A DNA stretch of 64,000 nucleotides from Aralia elata (lineage: Eukaryota > Streptophyta > Magnoliopsida > Apiales > Araliaceae), in assembly GCA_034770075.1 (NCBI GenBank), contig CM068379.1, positions 39,501,130-39,565,129 of the forward strand, written 5' to 3'. This document shows, one piece after another, positions 10,612 to 23,684 of the stretch. How positions within the stretch are numbered: the first letter of the stretch is position 1; each line of letters begins with the position of its first letter. Position numbers and translations under genes: made by a program. The notes below the pieces were generated by a model. That model was not told where the DNA came from, made no database searches, and was given only the letters and a program-made list of their open reading frames with translations.

Positions 10612-12215
10612 TGTTAGGTTTGTATATAACGCAATCATGCAATCAAATTACATAAATATAGCGGAAGCGTGATAAAACGAATTTTAAAATTTTAATACAA
10701 ACCATCACCATGATCTATCCTGTGTTCAATTATCAATTAAACGAAAGAGAAAGAGAATAAGAAATTATACCCTCGTAGATCAAAGCTTCCTTGGGTACAA
10801 GTTCAACTCCTAGTCCTTCGTGTTCTCCTCGAATTCCACCGATGAGATTCCTTCCTTTGATCAACATTAGTCACCCAAGTGTTTGGCCTCTAGAGGTGAT
10901 ACACCAAGGAAGAATAGGTATTCAAAAAGTTGGGTGTTGGTAAAACCCTAGTTTCTATCTCTATAGAAATTGTAAGTACTCTCCACAATCTAATGCAAGA
11001 GTGTGTAACCCTAATCTATGATAAAACTCCTCTTATTTATAGATGTAAGAATAACCCTTCCCTAAACTATTTAGGATTAGGGTTTCTATTATAATTAAAT
11101 TCCTTTAATTAATTATGCTCCTAATCCAATTAGGAATTCATGTGAGAGTACTTCTATTAATTAATTCCCAATCCCTATTAGGAATTAAATAATAGTAATG
11201 GTAATAATAATAATAAGACTCTTCTTATTAATTTATATTTAATATTTCTAAAATATTAAATAATAAATATTAAGCTATTTAATTTATTCTATCTCCATAG
11301 ATTAAATTAAATACACTTAACTTATTATTACAATTATGCCATTTACTTCTTAAATAAATATTTTTCTTTTGCGGTGTGACCCTTTAGGTTCTCTATATTA
11401 AACCGGTTGTGAATAAATCAATTAGAACAATTCTAATTATATTTAAATAAATAAATTAAACTATTTAATTTATTTAAATAAATAATATTTATTCTACAAT
11501 AAGGGTAAGCCCCCTTAGCGATCAACGACTTTTCAGATAACATAGATTTCAATATTAATCACAAAAGAATCTTTCAGTGCATAGTTACTGTACAATTCAA
11601 TCCTTCTACCATACAATGTCCCAATTAAATATAAGACATGGAATTATTGTCAAGCTTTATTTTATTTAATTATATGTATTTCGATTCCCAAATGCACAAC
11701 TCTAAATAATGCAAATTAGAAACTCCTTTCTAATTTCATTCTGCCTTGGCCAAGGACTACTGAGTTGCCATTTATCGAATCACATAGGACATTCACATCT
11801 TTAACTATACGTGGTAGATTCTTTGTTGATCATTCACATATCTCCATGTACAATTAATTATACCCAATCATACCCTTTGATATACCCTAAAGGTCTTAAG
11901 GGACATGTCAAAGTATAACTTATCATACACAAGATACTAGGATGATCTCAAGTCCAAGGATCACTTGTACTATTATCACTAGAGGAATTCCTATTGACAG
12001 ATGAGTAAAACTCCATTAGGTATTCCTTAGCGAGCCACGTTCAGTGTACTTATTCTCCAATAAGCACCTACATATTTGCTTTAGTGTCTCCACATAAATG
12101 ATTATGAGATCAATCATCCTCTTCCTAAGAGCAAACAACGTATGTACTAATCTATCCGGATTCACTAATCCCTTTTTAGTAATCCAACGATTAGAAACAA
12201 TTTTAGTTTGTGAGC
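10612..12215 (-). repeat. 5' LTR of copia element A (proximal 1.6 kb)
   Basis: Aligns along its length with the reverse complement of B's LTR, ending in the family terminus CTAACA (TGTTAG at 10612 on the plus strand). A TATA box, TATAAATA on the reverse strand, lies at 11034-11041, matching the promoter position in B, F and G. The LTR is interrupted at 12215 by element C and continues at 31725. Confidence 0.9.
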
Positions 12216-13249
12216 TGATGAGGACATCCCTAGCTCGGGAGTGATTGACACCCATACATCAGATTCGGTTCGCTTCCCGGTTGGACCCGTGACAAGAGCT
12301 CGGGCTAAACGCTTCAAGAAGGGACTCAATGGGTTGATTCAAATAATTTGGAACGAGGTTGGAATGACTTCAAAACCGAGTATGACAGATTCCAAGTTCG
12401 TGAATTTGTTACAAATGGATGAGTCAATTTAGGAACTAAATTCCAACTCAATTGCTGAATATTCTGCATCAGCCAATTTAGAAGCTAAATTCTAAGCCAA
12501 TTGTGTTACAAATGGATGAGCCAATTCAGAAGCTAAATTCCAAGCCAATTGCTGAATATTCTGCATCAGCCAAATCATAAGCTAAATTCCAAGCCAATTG
12601 TGTTACAAAAGGATGAGCCAATTCAGAAGCTAAATTCCAAGCCATTTGCTGAATATTCTGCAACACATTTTTGGCATGTGATTCCCTTATGTTTCAGCAC
12701 TTTCTTTTTATTCAGCACTTTCCAGCAGATTTCTATGTTACCTTGTAATAAAATTAATCCTAGATGAGATTTAACTCTAAGTTAATTGCTATTTCCTTGT
12801 TCAGATTAAGGGTTTCATAGCCACCACCCTAGCCTCCATATATAAGTCTTATGATTGTAATGGAGGCAGCAACATTTCATATATTCAGATTTTATCAAAC
12901 TCTTTGAGTTATTCTCTACTATTGATTCTTTGAAGGATTCCTAAGTATTTCCTTAGTTTTCTTTGAGAATTCAGCTTGACTTATCACACAACATTCCATA
13001 GTTGTGTGTGGCGTCCTCTACCACGTCAAGCGTCGATTGTACCAAGATTACTGCTTACATATAAGCGAGGGGTTAAGGTGTCGTTGGTGTTCATCTAACG
13101 CAGATTTCCAAACGTGAGCAATTGTACCAAGATTACCGTCTTCATATAGGCGAGGGGTTGAGGTGTTGCAAGCAATCCACCATTCAATTTTTGCTAGAAA
13201 ACGATTTGGACGACGACCACCTCACGCAAGCGTGCCGTGGAGTCTATCA
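12216..13249 (+). repeat. 5' LTR of element C
   Basis: TG...CA block of 1,034 bp. It has a probable TATA box (TATATAAG, 12839-12846) and, from 12430 to 12660, a short tandem array in which the words AGCCAATT and AAGCTAAATTC recur every ~50-80 bp. The first ~215 bp correspond to what, in the 3' LTR, is the coding end of pol. Confidence 0.9.
12430..12665. repeat. Tandem repeat in LTR of C
   Basis: Words such as GAAGCTAAATTC, AAGCCAATTG and GCTGAATATTCTGCA recur several times with unit lengths of roughly 40-80 bp. The same array is present in the 3' LTR (about 30900-31135), so it predates insertion. Confidence 0.7.
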
Positions 13250-13250
13250 T

Positions 13251-13263
13251 TTGGTATCAAAGC
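13251..13263 (+). promoter_or_regulatory. Primer-binding site of element C
   Basis: TTGGTATCAAAGC directly follows the 5' LTR end at 13249. It matches the initiator Met-tRNA primer used by many plant LTR elements with one change. Confidence 0.8.
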
Positions 13264-13712
13264 TAAGTTCTCTAGCAAAATCTATCCTTAATTTTCGGAT
13301 CTGAGTTATTCTGTAAAAAAAAAAAAGTGGCGAAAATTCTGCATTATTTCTAACTGTTGTTATCACTATATCCAGCAGCGATTAACTCTTAAATTCATTG
13401 TCAATTCCTTATCGTGATGTTGGTATTTGGAGGTTCACGCCCATTGTAATTGTTTGTTTTGAGGGATTCATTTGATTGTAATTGTTTGTGATAAGTTATT
13501 TCATTGAACTGAATTGGAAACTTTGATAGTATTTAGTGAATTGAAACAGAATCTGTTTAGAGAGAATATTGTGAGGTAAAAGGCAAAGTGTGAGTATAAT
13601 TGAGGGTAAAAGCCTATTGAGTGCAAACACGAGCAGTACCTTAATTTGAGAGAAGCACGTAAGGGAGTGGTGAGAAAATTATTTTCTACTAATCTTTATT
13701 GTGCAGGAAATT
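13264..13712 (+). other. Leader of element C
   Basis: About 450 bp of AT-rich untranslated sequence between primer site and gag. It has a poly-A run near 13316-13326 and no supported gene or repeat array. Confidence 0.5.
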
Positions 13713-15053
13713 ATGTCTCATTCAAAGGATAAAACTGTTCTTGAAGAGCCAACATCTAATTTTGATCCAAAATTTATGATGGAGGCTATGATGAAAGAAT
13801 TTTCTAGACAATTAGGAATAGCAATGGAACAAGTACACGAACGCATTGATCAATTAAGTGACACCCGAGGAGAATCCTCTCAAAACCCTATTGGTGGGAG
13901 ACCAAAGGGCAGGACTAAGCAAAAGGAAATTAGAACAGAGGAGACTTATTTTGATGTTGAACTTAGCGAGGAGGAAGAACGTGAGGCTGATTCCATACAT
14001 CGGAGACAAGGGGGTGCTAGAGAAAGAGGAGGACGAGATAGAGAGGATAACAACTTGGATAGCATTAGAATGAAAATTCCAGCTTTTCAAGGAAGGAGTG
14101 ATCCCGAGGCTTACAACGAATGGGAACGAAAAATGGAGTGGGTATTTGATTGTCATAACTACTCGAAGCTTAAGAAAGTTAAGCTTGCTGCCACCGAATT
14201 TTCAGATTATGCAGTTACTTGGTGGGATCAATTAATGACCAATCGAAGGAGGTGTGGAGAAAGACCGATTATGACTTGGGGAGGAATGAAAGCAGCAATG
14301 AGAAAGCGGTTTGTGCCGAGCCATTATCATCGGAATTTGTTTCGTAATTTGTAGAATTTGAAGCAAGGAAGTAAAAGTGTAGAGGATTACTTCAAGGAGA
14401 TAGAAATGTTGATGTCTAGGGCTAACATTGTTGAGGATAATGAGGCTACAATGGCTCGATTTTCAGCGGGGTTAAATTGGGACATTGCAGATTTGGTGGA
14501 ACGACAACATTATGTGGAGTTGGAAGATATGGTACATATGGCTATCAAAATTAAGAAGCAACTTAAGAGGAGAGGTGGCCAACGATCAAATTCTACTACA
14601 ACTTCATCGTGGAAACCTAATGTTGGAAGGCGAGAGAAGAGACCAGCGATGAACAAGCCTAAAGTGGAGTTTAAACTAGAAACGACTAATCGTGGAACAC
14701 AAGGTAAAATTGAAAAACCTTCTTTTAGTCGTAATTGTGATATTGTATGTTTTAAATGTCAAGGCAGGGGACATATTTCAAATCAATGTCCAAATCAAAG
14801 AACTATGTTGTTACTTGACAATGGAGAGGTGGAAACCGAGGGAGAAGATAGTGACATAGATTCTATGCCACCATTAGAGGAGGTAGATGATAGGGAGGTT
14901 GCTATACATGGTGAGATTTTAGTCACAAGGAGAGCACTTAGTACACAGGTGAAAGAAAAAAGTAGTGAGCAACGGGAAAATCTGTTTTATACTCGTTATA
15001 TGGTGAACGGGAAGATTTTTTTGTGTTGTGATAGATGGAGGGAGCTGTACTAA
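13713..15053 (+). pseudogene. Gag of CRM-like element C (one internal stop)
   Basis: The ATG at 13713 (MSHSKDK) is the first methionine in a frame open from just upstream. The frame runs to a TAG at 14352-14354 and then continues in the same frame to 15053, so one CAG-to-TAG-like change splits gag. The first part has an acidic/arginine-rich linker and then a retrotransposon gag domain (SDPEAYNEWERKMEWVF near residues 130-146; VTWWDQL near 170). After the stop, a CCHC zinc knuckle (CX2CX4HX4C) lies at 14748-14789. The frame ends shortly after by a frameshift just before the protease. Gag forms the particle and binds element RNA; this copy would give a truncated product. Confidence 0.85.
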
Positions 15054-15462
15054 CGTGGCAAGTACTACCATGGTGGATAAATTGGGGCTGACTACATCCA
15101 AGCATCCACGACCATATCGTTTATAATGGCTTAATGACAGTGCTGATATAAAGGTGACCAAACAGGTGTTGGTTCCATTTTCTATTGGTCGATATGTTGA
15201 TGAGATATTGTGTGATGTGGTTCCTATGCAAGTGGGACACTTGTTACTTGGTAGGCCATGGCAGTTCGATAGAAAGGTTAAACATGATGGTTTTACTAAT
15301 GAATATTCCTTTGCACACAATAAAAGGAAAGTTACTTTGTGTCCTATGTCACCACAACAAGTGCATGAGGATCAAATTCATTTGCAAAGAGATGTCCCAA
15401 AAAAAGAGAGCGAAGAAAAGAAAAATTCAGAGGGGAAAAACAAGAGAGAACAAGAAAGATAG
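15022..15462 (+). pseudogene. Protease region of element C
   Basis: In frame 1, one shift away from gag, an aspartic protease motif IDGGS appears (Asp codon at 15034-15036), followed by NVAS and a C-terminal GRPWQFDR segment near 15252-15276. A TAA at 15124-15126 interrupts it. The region ends in a lysine/glutamate-rich linker, where element D is inserted (TSD GTCTC at 15529-15533 and 28574-28578). Non-functional. Confidence 0.8.
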
Positions 15463-15533
15463 AAAAGAAAGGATGTTGAGAGAAAAACAAATATCTATGC
15501 AAAAAGGAGTGATGTGAGGAGAACTTTGGTCTC

Positions 15534-18500
15534 TGTGACGCCCCCAAATTCGGGTCTCCAATACCCGGATCTGGTCATCACGATTCAATACAACATTCAC
15601 CTTTAACAACATATGATATCTAAAAGTGCGGAATATAATAAACATACATTGTTCATTACAAGGTGTCACTAGTCCCAGAATACGATTAACCTTAAACATT
15701 TACACAATCCATACCCTAAATAGCTAGCAGGGTTTAAATTACATCAGTAAATAACTAACACATAAATCTAAGGTCAGCTACAAGAAGTCTATCATTTCAT
15801 CTTTTCTTTCCCTTTATTCTTCCCTGACGTCTCGGGTTTAGCTGCAATGAAATCATGATATAGCAAGAATGAGCAACGAGTTTGCCCAGCAAGTTTAAAG
15901 TGCAACAATAAGGATATATCATGATGAAGGGATATAAAAAGGGATTTCAACAATAGAATAAATCAGAAGCAAGAACAATAAATGCTTTTAGAACAATTGA
16001 TAGTCAAATAGACTTTGAACGATAACTTCCAGAGGAGTCAATAGCTGGTTGACCCTCTGGTTACTGGCTACAGAATAACGTACTTGAGGGGATCAGCCTC
16101 GCGTACCCTATGTATATGCATAACATTTAATTCTGCTATTTGTACCTTATATACGGTACGTGGGGTACTCCCCTATAAATAAAGGGGGTGTTCATACAGT
16201 CTAAGAATCCTTACCATTGATTGGTTCGGATAGCTTTTATAAATTCTCACAAAATTGTCTGACCGAACAAGGGTTCAGACTTAACCATGAATGGTTCATA
16301 AAACTTCTGAATTTAATTCAATATCCGAATTCAAATGCGGGATGAGTGCGAATGCCAATAAATACACAGATGTGGAATAATTTTAAAAGTAATTAGACCA
16401 CTTATAGCATGCTTGGAGATAAAATTCAAGCTTAAAGAATACTTGCAATAATATATACCTTTTGCATGAATTAAAATACTGCATAAGGTTTTAGAAGTAT
16501 TGCTCAAGGTAAAAAGTTGAGTAAGGAAGAACTTGCAATAATGTAAGAAGTTTAGGGTTAGGAACTTGCAGAAATCAAAGTTCGGGATAGAGGACTTGCC
16601 TGTTTGCTCAGCTACAGATAAATTCTAGCTTTAATTAATTGATCTCGAGTGACCTATCATTGGATAAAGTCGGCTTATCAATTATATAACATGATTGTAT
16701 CTTGGCACACTTTATTATACTATTTACTTAGCAAATAAAGAATTCACAATCTATAATTAATTACCATTTAACATTAGTTAAACGGAAATTTATTAATGAC
16801 CCTTAGCTAAAATAATAGATCATGGTCACTATCATTTGAATACTCAATTTATTTCCTTTAATAGTATCTAGGTATGGTTTAATAAATTTATTTTGGTTTA
16901 AAGATAACAGAAAACCGTTGATCAATTATTTAGTTTACTCTTAATTACTATTTACCTTAGGGTAATTTAGTAATTATTACTCCTGTTCCTTATGCAACAT
17001 TAATTGAATACTTACTGTATAAATCCTACCCACACTTGATTATTAGTGAGCAATCCTTAAGTGTTTATTATTTATTAAGGGTTAAAGCTAAATAATTAAC
17101 CTATAAATCTCCCTTATTCTTAATCATTATTTCATTAATGATTACGTAGTTAACTTCCTTCTTATTTAATAACTTTATTCATGCTTAATTATTACTTAAT
17201 ATTAATTAAATAATAATTAATTATTTATTATCTTTATTTATCATTTAAAATAATAATAAATAATTATTTTATTAACTTTATTCATATTTAATAATAATTA
17301 AATATTTATTATCTTTATTTATTATTTATTGGGAAAATAATAAATAATTATTTTATTAACTTTATTCATATTTAATTATTATTGTTAAATAATAATTAAA
17401 TATTTATTATCTTTATTTATTATTTATTGGTAAATAATAAATAATTATTTTGTTAACTTATTCCTACTTAATTATTATCCAATATTAATTGAATAACAAT
17501 TAAATATTTATAATCTTTATTGGTAATAAATAGTTATTATTATTCCATATTCATTGAATAATAATTATTATCTTTACCTATTATATATTGACGAAAACAA
17601 AAATAGTAATCAATTATTATTTTATTATGAATATTAACTAAACCCAGCCGGACATGCGCGATGGTCTTCCCTTGTATCCCCCTTCTCTTTGTATCTCCTT
17701 ACTAGCCTAAAGAAAACTAGCTGCTAATTGGGGATTTTCTCAAACAAAGGAAGTCGGCAGCTATGGGTTTGGGATTTTAGGGCTTCAATTTATAGGAAAA
17801 ATTTTACCCATTTAATGGGTAATACCCCCAATTGATTAAGACGGAGACCAGTGGGTAAGGGGTGAGTGGTCCACGTCAGTCTCATCTGAGCCCAGCTAGC
17901 TTCGCCGGCGGTCCTCGAGCTGCGTAACCCTCACTGGTCAAATCGCCGGACTTCCTGGAACCTTTGGTCCGTCGACGGAACGCTCGGTTGCGTCGCTATC
18001 TCCCCCCGCTTGTCCGCTGGTTCTTCAAGCCCTTTGCCGGCGCCTTCTTCTCCCCGTCTCTTGCGCGACTGATGGACGGATTAGCTTTGCCAGATGGTTC
18101 GACTGATTGAGGCTTGGGATTGCTCTGATACAAGGGTTTGGTTCAATATTGTTTTTCCCCAAATGAGATGCCGGCAATCCTAATATCCCATACCATGGGT
18201 CAACCCGACTGGAGAGGAGTTTGGGTCGGCTGATCTTATGGAGGTGGGTCGGCCCAATGTTTGGAAATAGAAAAGGGATTTGGGTCCAAACAAATGGCTA
18301 ATTCAAATGAAGGGAACCCAATTTAAATTAACAATATTATATTCTAGTATTTACGTTGAATAACTAATTCAATTAATTAATTATTTGAAATATTTATTTC
18401 AACAAAATTTCTCGTTCGAATTATTTAACTCCGATAATGGTAGAATGAAATTATTTATTAATTTTCTTCTCAATTTTCTTGCAAATAAATTCTTAGGGTT

Positions 18501-18663
18501 ACTTACTAATTTTATCCCAACTATTAGTGAGCCCCTTTTTATGTAAGAAAATTATTGGACCTATAATTAAAAATTCTTATAGGAGTCCAATTAAATTCAT
18601 AAAATGAATTTTATCTATCAAAATAATTTGATACACTGTTTTTGAAAATTCCTGGGCTTTACA
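15534..18663 (-). repeat. 3' LTR of element D (3.13 kb, with internal deletion)
   Basis: Plus-strand ends are TGTGACGCCCCC and GGGCTTTACA. It matches 24751-28573 nearly base for base but lacks the segment equivalent to about 26862-27552 in the other LTR; the join is near 17641. Contains the AT-rich tandem array at about 17150-17560. Confidence 0.9.
17150..17560. repeat. AT-rich tandem array in LTR of D
   Basis: A unit of roughly 85-100 bp built from TTATTAACTTTATTCATATTTAA, then TAATTAAATATTTATTATC, then TTTATTATTTATTGG, is repeated about three to four times with decay. An equivalent array is at about 26395-26800 in the other LTR. Confidence 0.75.
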
Positions 18664-18710
18664 TCCTCTCTCCCTTATAAAAATTCCGTCCTCGGAATTT
18701 CAATCTAAGG

Positions 18711-20459
18711 TTACTCAAACAAGCGCGGATAGTTTGCTCTCATCTTCTCTTCAAGTTCCCACGTAGCCTCCTCTACCGCGTGATTTCTCCAGAGAACCTT
18801 CACCGAGTGAATGATTTTATTCCTCAGCTTCTGCTCTTTTCTATCCAGTATTTGAACAGGAATCTCCTCGTACGATAAATCCTTCTCGACTTGAATTGGC
18901 TCATAGGAAATAACATGCTTGTAGTCTGGCTTATACGGACGCAACACTGATACGTGGAACACGTTGTGAATGTGCTCAAGTTCAGGAGGTAATGCTACCT
19001 CGTACGCCACCTCGCCTATTTTTCTTAATATTTCAAAAGGTCCTATGAACCTAGGGCTCAATTTGCCCTTCTTCCCAAAACGGATCTTCCCTTTCCAGGG
19101 AGATACCTTCAGAAACACAAAGCTACCAACTTCAAAGTCTCGTTTTTGACGATGTAAGTCGGCATACTTCTTCTGACGATCTTGAGCTGCTACTAACCGC
19201 TGTCTTATTACTTTAATGATTTCCACGGTTTGTTGTACCAACTCTGGCCCCAACAATCTCCGTTCACCAACTTCATCCCAACACAACGGCGTTCGACACT
19301 TCCTCCCATATAGCGCTTCGTACGGTGGCATACCAATACTAGCATGGTAACTATTATTGTAGGCGAACTCCACTAGTGGCAAGTGATCGTCCCAGCTGCC
19401 ACTCAAGTCCATCACAACTGCCCGGAGCATATCCTCTAGAGTCTGAATTGTTCGCTCACTCTGACCATCAGTCTGAGGATGATATGCCGTACTCATTCTT
19501 AACTGTGTTCCCAGTCTCTCCTGCAGACTTCTCCAAAAATTTGACGTGAAGCGCGGATCCCTGTCAGACACAATAGATACCGGCACTCCATGTCGTGATA
19601 CTATTTCCTTCACATAAAGTTTTGCTAGCTGTTCCAATTTGTACCTGATCTTGATCGGTAGAAAATGGGCAGACTTGGTCAAACGATCTACGATCACCCA
19701 GATGGCGTCTAGACCTTTTTGCGTTGTTGGAAATCCCACCACAAAATCCATTGTGATGTGCTCCCACTTCCATTCGGGAATCTCTAAGGGTTGCAACAAT
19801 CCGCTCGGCCGTTGGTGCTCCGCCTTGATTCTCTGACAGGTTAAACACCGGCTGACGAATTCTGCAACTTCCCCCTTCAAATGCGGCCACCAATAATGCT
19901 GGCGAAGATCTTGATACATCTTGGTGCTACCTGGATGTACCGAAAACCTCGTATTATGGGCCTCTTGCAAAATTTCTTCCCTTAAGTCTGGTACATAGGG
20001 TATCCAGATCCTTCCCTCGAACCTCAGCAATCCTGTGCTGTCAACCTTATACTTCGAGGCTTTTCCCTCCGATAACTGTTTCTTAATGTCAATGCATTTC
20101 TCGTCAAATTCTTGAGCCTCTTGTATCTTATCCAGTAGAGTTGGACCTACCGTCACGGCGAACACCTTTTCGTCCCCCTCCATTGGATACCTAACTTCCA
20201 GCTCCAGACGTTCAAAGTCCCGTATCAACTCCTCCTGGACCGTCAGCTGCATCAATTTCACCTTGCCTTTCCTACTTAAGGCATCAGCCACTACATTTGC
20301 TTTGCCCGGATGGTACAGAATTTCACAGTCGTAGTCCTTGATCAATTCTAACCATCGGCGTTGCCTCATGTTCAGCTCCTTTTGAGTGAAGATATATTTC
20401 AGACTTTTGTGATCTGTATATATCTCGCACTTCTCCCCGTATAGGTAGTTGCCCTCCAA
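18711..20459 (-). pseudogene. RNase H end, integrase and chromodomain of element D
   Basis: A 582-codon open stretch encoding the C-terminal half of the pol polyprotein. It starts inside RNase H (IYTDHKSL near residue 13, then DALSRKGKV). Next come the HHCC zinc region (H...H then CLTCQR) and the integrase core with its three acidic residues: D in TMDFVVG, D in VSDRDPRF, and E in QSERTIQ. The GPF-type module (SPRFIGPFEIL) follows, and a C-terminal chromodomain ending near residue 582 (VKVLWRNHAVEEATWELE). Chromodomains are thought to steer integration to particular chromatin. This piece is itself uninterrupted, but joins RT only through a frameshift near 20455. Confidence 0.88.
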
Positions 20460-21601
20460 ATTTTCAAGGCGAAAACTACCGCTGCTAACTCCAAGTCATG
20501 AGTCGGATAACCATTCTCATAATCCTTCAGCTGACGCGATGCGTACGCCACGACCTTGCCGTGTTGCATCAGTACACAGCCAAGACCCTTGTGTGACGCA
20601 TCGCTATACACTACGAAACCCCCAGTGTTGTCTGGTAAGGTCAGCACTGGTGCTTGGCTGAGTCTCTTTTTCAATTCCATGAAACTCTCCTCACACTTCT
20701 CCGACCAAACAAACTTGACTGTTTTCCTGGTGAGATTGGTCAACGGCGATGCTATCTTTGAAAAATCCTGGATGAATCTCCGATAGTATCCCGCTAATCC
20801 CAAGAAACTCCGGATCTCTGTTGGCGTCTTCGGCTGTTCCCAGTTGATAACTGCTTCCACCTTTGCTGGGTCCACCGAAACACCATTCTTGTCTATGACA
20901 TGACCCAGAAATTGTACCCTCTGCAACCAAAACTCACACTTCGAAAATTTTGCGTACAATTTCTCCCTCCTGAGAGCTTCTAATACAACTCTTAAGTGTT
21001 CAGCATGCTCCTCCTCTGTTCCTGAATACACCAGGATGTCATCGATGAATACGACTACGAACTTGTCCAAGTACTGCTTGAACACTCTGTTCATCATATC
21101 CATGAAGGCTGCTGGCGCATTTGTCAACCCAAAAGACATTACCAGGAACTCGAAGTGCCCATAACGAGTCCTGAATGCAGTCTTCGGGATATCTTCCTGC
21201 CTTACCTTCAGCTGATGGTAGCCGGTTCTCAAGTCGATCTTTGAAAAGTACTTTGCTCCCTTGAGTTGATCAAACAGATCATCAATTCTAGGAAGTGGAT
21301 ACCTATTCTTAATCGTAACTTTGTTCAACTCTCGATAGTCGATACAAAGCCTCATTGAACCGTCTTTCTTCTTTACAAACAGAACTGGCACTCCCCACGG
21401 GGACACGCTCGGTCTGATATAACCCTTATCCAACAGTTCCTGCAGTTGCACCATCAATTCTTTCATCTCTACAGGTGCCATTCGATACGGCGGCTTCGAT
21501 ATTGGTGCGGTTCCCGGTGCCAAATCGATAACGAACTCGATTTCCCTGTCCGGCGGCAGTCCCGGAAGCTCTTCGGGAAAGACATCGGTGAATTCTCTCA
21601 C
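20399..21601 (-). pseudogene. Reverse transcriptase and RNase H start of element D
   Basis: A 400-residue piece holding the whole chromovirus RT: DVFPEELPGLPP at its start, the LCIDYRELN segment near residue 85, the TNAPAAFM segment near 161-168 and the catalytic FIDD box near 186-189. It then enters RNase H (YSDASHKGLG near 334-343) and ends by frameshift at about 20455, after which the downstream piece continues the domain. The upstream join to protease is also a frameshift near 21620. RT and RNase H copy the element RNA to DNA inside the particle. Confidence 0.88.
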
Positions 21602-22129
21602 GACTGGTATTTTTGACTCATCTCATCCCCTACTCGACGAGTATCAACCACATGGGCCAAATAACATTCGCAACCCTTCTTGAGTAATCTCCTTGTTTGC
21701 ATCATAGTAAGACAACAAGATTGGCTTGGTGACTTACTGCCGTAAAATACCACCTTTGACTTATTAGGAGTCTTTAGGTGTATACATTTCTTCTTACAGT
21801 CAATAACTGCTCCGTGGGTTGATAGCCAATCCATTCCCAAGATTACATCGAACTCTCCCAGTCGAATTGGTATCAAATCCACTTTGAGCTTAAATCCTCG
21901 AAATTCAACACAACAGTTCCTATGAATGCATTCTACGGGGATAATTTCTTTGTTTGCTACTTCTACGTTCATAGGGTGTTCTAAACTTTTCACAAGGGAC
22001 ATTTAATTGTCTAGCGAATTCTTCGGAAACAAAAGAGCAAGTGGCACCCGAATCAAATAGCACATATGCATTTATATCGTTGATTGGGCGGGATGATACC
22101 TGACACCACGTCCTTGGATTCCATTGCAT
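21598..22129 (-). pseudogene. Aspartic protease of element D (two frames)
   Basis: The piece ending near 22129 carries the active-site motif FDSGATCSFVS. The reading then moves to another frame (22002 downward) that holds the second conserved segment of retropepsins, FDVILGMDWL, and an ILGM-type flap-end pattern. The protease cleaves the polyprotein. The break between the two frames lies around 21960-22000. Another frameshift separates it from RT. Confidence 0.8.
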
Positions 22130-23281
22130 CCTGGACTGTCATATTGAATGTGCGAGCTGTTGGCCTGTTAGCTTGACTGGCTGGTGCCCCATAGCTCAGC
22201 CGGTTATTGTTCCCGCTGTTGCTGTTGTTGTTCCTGTTGCCACTCCCGAGGTCACCTTTCCTCTTCGGACAGTCCTTGATTTGGTGGTCGGGTGCTCCAT
22301 ATGAATAACATCCCCCCTTTGGTTTGTTCTGACATTGGGGAGCCATGTGCCCCGGTTGCCCGCATTTGTAGCAAACGCTTTTTCCCTTCATACACTCCCC
22401 CGTGTGGTTCTTACCACAATTACTGCACCTGCCTGGTTTCCTTGCCTCCCCCCCTCCAGACAGGTTTCCTCCGGGTTTATTGCTCCCGAAAGATTGACTT
22501 TCATTCCATTTCCGTTTGTTGGGGTTGCTGCCCCCGCTGCTTCCTGACTTCTGGCCCTCATGACCCTTCTTCTTATCCTGATTGTACTTAGCCAGGGCCT
22601 CACTATGCCCACCCTCTGCAATGATTGCCCTCTCCATTAATTCTGCGAATGTTCTGATTTTTAATACCGCCACAGAACGGTATAACCATGGCTTCAACCC
22701 CTGCTCAAACCTGCGAGCTTTCCTTTCCTCGGTGCTGACTTGGTGAGCTGCAAACCGTGCCAACTCATTAAACTTAGCCGCGTAACTCAGCCACAGACAT
22801 GTTTCCTTGTTTCAGTTCCAGGAACTTGATCTCCATCTCCTGCTTCATGCTCTCTGGAAAGTAATTTTCCAAGAACATTTCCTTAAAACGATCCCAAGCG
22901 ACAGTGCCTTCTTCAACTCGGCCCCGATTGGCCTTCCACCAATAGTTGGCTTCTCCTTTTAGCATGAAAAGTGGCAAAACTTGTTTTCTGTTCCTCTGCC
23001 ACCCTTGCTACTTCAAAGACCTTCTCTATCTCTTCTATCCAGGTCTGCGCCTCGATTGGGTTAAGAGTTCCCTTGAACTCAGGTGGTCCGACCAATTTGA
23101 AATCTTTAAAGTTTGCCAGATGATGCGTTGGCTCAGCTGCAGCTTGGGTTCTCTCAGGTGGTGGTCTGGATTGCATAGCCTCGGCCAGCATTTCCGCGAA
23201 CATTCTCATTGGGTTGGTTTGGTCTCCAACCTCACTTTCTGACTCTTCGACCTGTCGGTTACGTGGCCTTCCCCTTGGCAT
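22053..23281 (-). pseudogene. Gag of element D (three frames)
   Basis: The ATG at 23281 gives MPRGRPRNRQ, a start commonly seen in Tekay gag. It leads into the gag capsid domain, which crosses two frameshifts (near 22950 and 22770). The last piece (22763 downward) has an FEQGLKPWL-type capsid segment, then a basic linker and three zinc-knuckle-like boxes: CX2C..H..C (near residues 123-134), a regular CX2CX4HX4C (near 142-155), and a third in which the second Cys is Tyr (CYSYG), so probably dead. Gag packages the RNA. Confidence 0.85.
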
Positions 23282-23684
23282 GGTTTAGAATAAGGAAACT
23301 GATGACTTTTACCTATAGATTCACATTTTACATCATATGTTATTAAAATAAACAATTAAAGGTAAAATATTTATCAGCACATTCGATTTAAGTGAAACAT
23401 CTGCATTTATATTCATATACCACCGTTTGTTACAATACGAAACCTGTGGCATACTGCTATAAATGCGCCACTGTGTCCTATTCATCAATAACCCTTCCCC
23501 TTAGACAAAAGTGGGGAATCCTAACCTTCCTCCCTCAAGACCACAAAAGTTGGGGTTTTAACTGCTACCCTACCCAATCATAACAACAAATATAAAGTTT
23601 CATAAACAAACATGACTATGTCCCTAACATAAACAAAAGTGGGACTGACTGTACTAACAACTAAACAACCATCCTATCCCATCA
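23282..23684 (-). other. Spacer between extra ORF and gag in element D
   Basis: About 400 bp with no supported gene. Read on the reverse strand it is AT-rich and separates the coiled-coil ORF from gag. I see no repeat array. Confidence 0.4.

Larger units (their letters stand above)
5108..12215 (-). mobile_element. Element A: Ty1/copia retrotransposon, main segment
   Basis: Reverse-strand copia element. From right to left it holds most of its 5' LTR (12215-10612), primer site, leader and a decayed gag-pol frame down to 5108, where Athila element E interrupts it within the RNase H coding end. The remaining 216 bp of its 5' LTR lie at 31725-31940, beyond nested element C. TGAGC at 12211-12215 and 31720-31724 is C's TSD within A's LTR. 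The 3' end of A is presumed to lie left of the window, beyond element E. It belongs to the same family as B, F and G. Confidence 0.9.

Noticed and set aside
22292..22591. Plus-strand ORFs over D's gag
   Set aside because: Antisense shadows of the zinc-knuckle region of gag.
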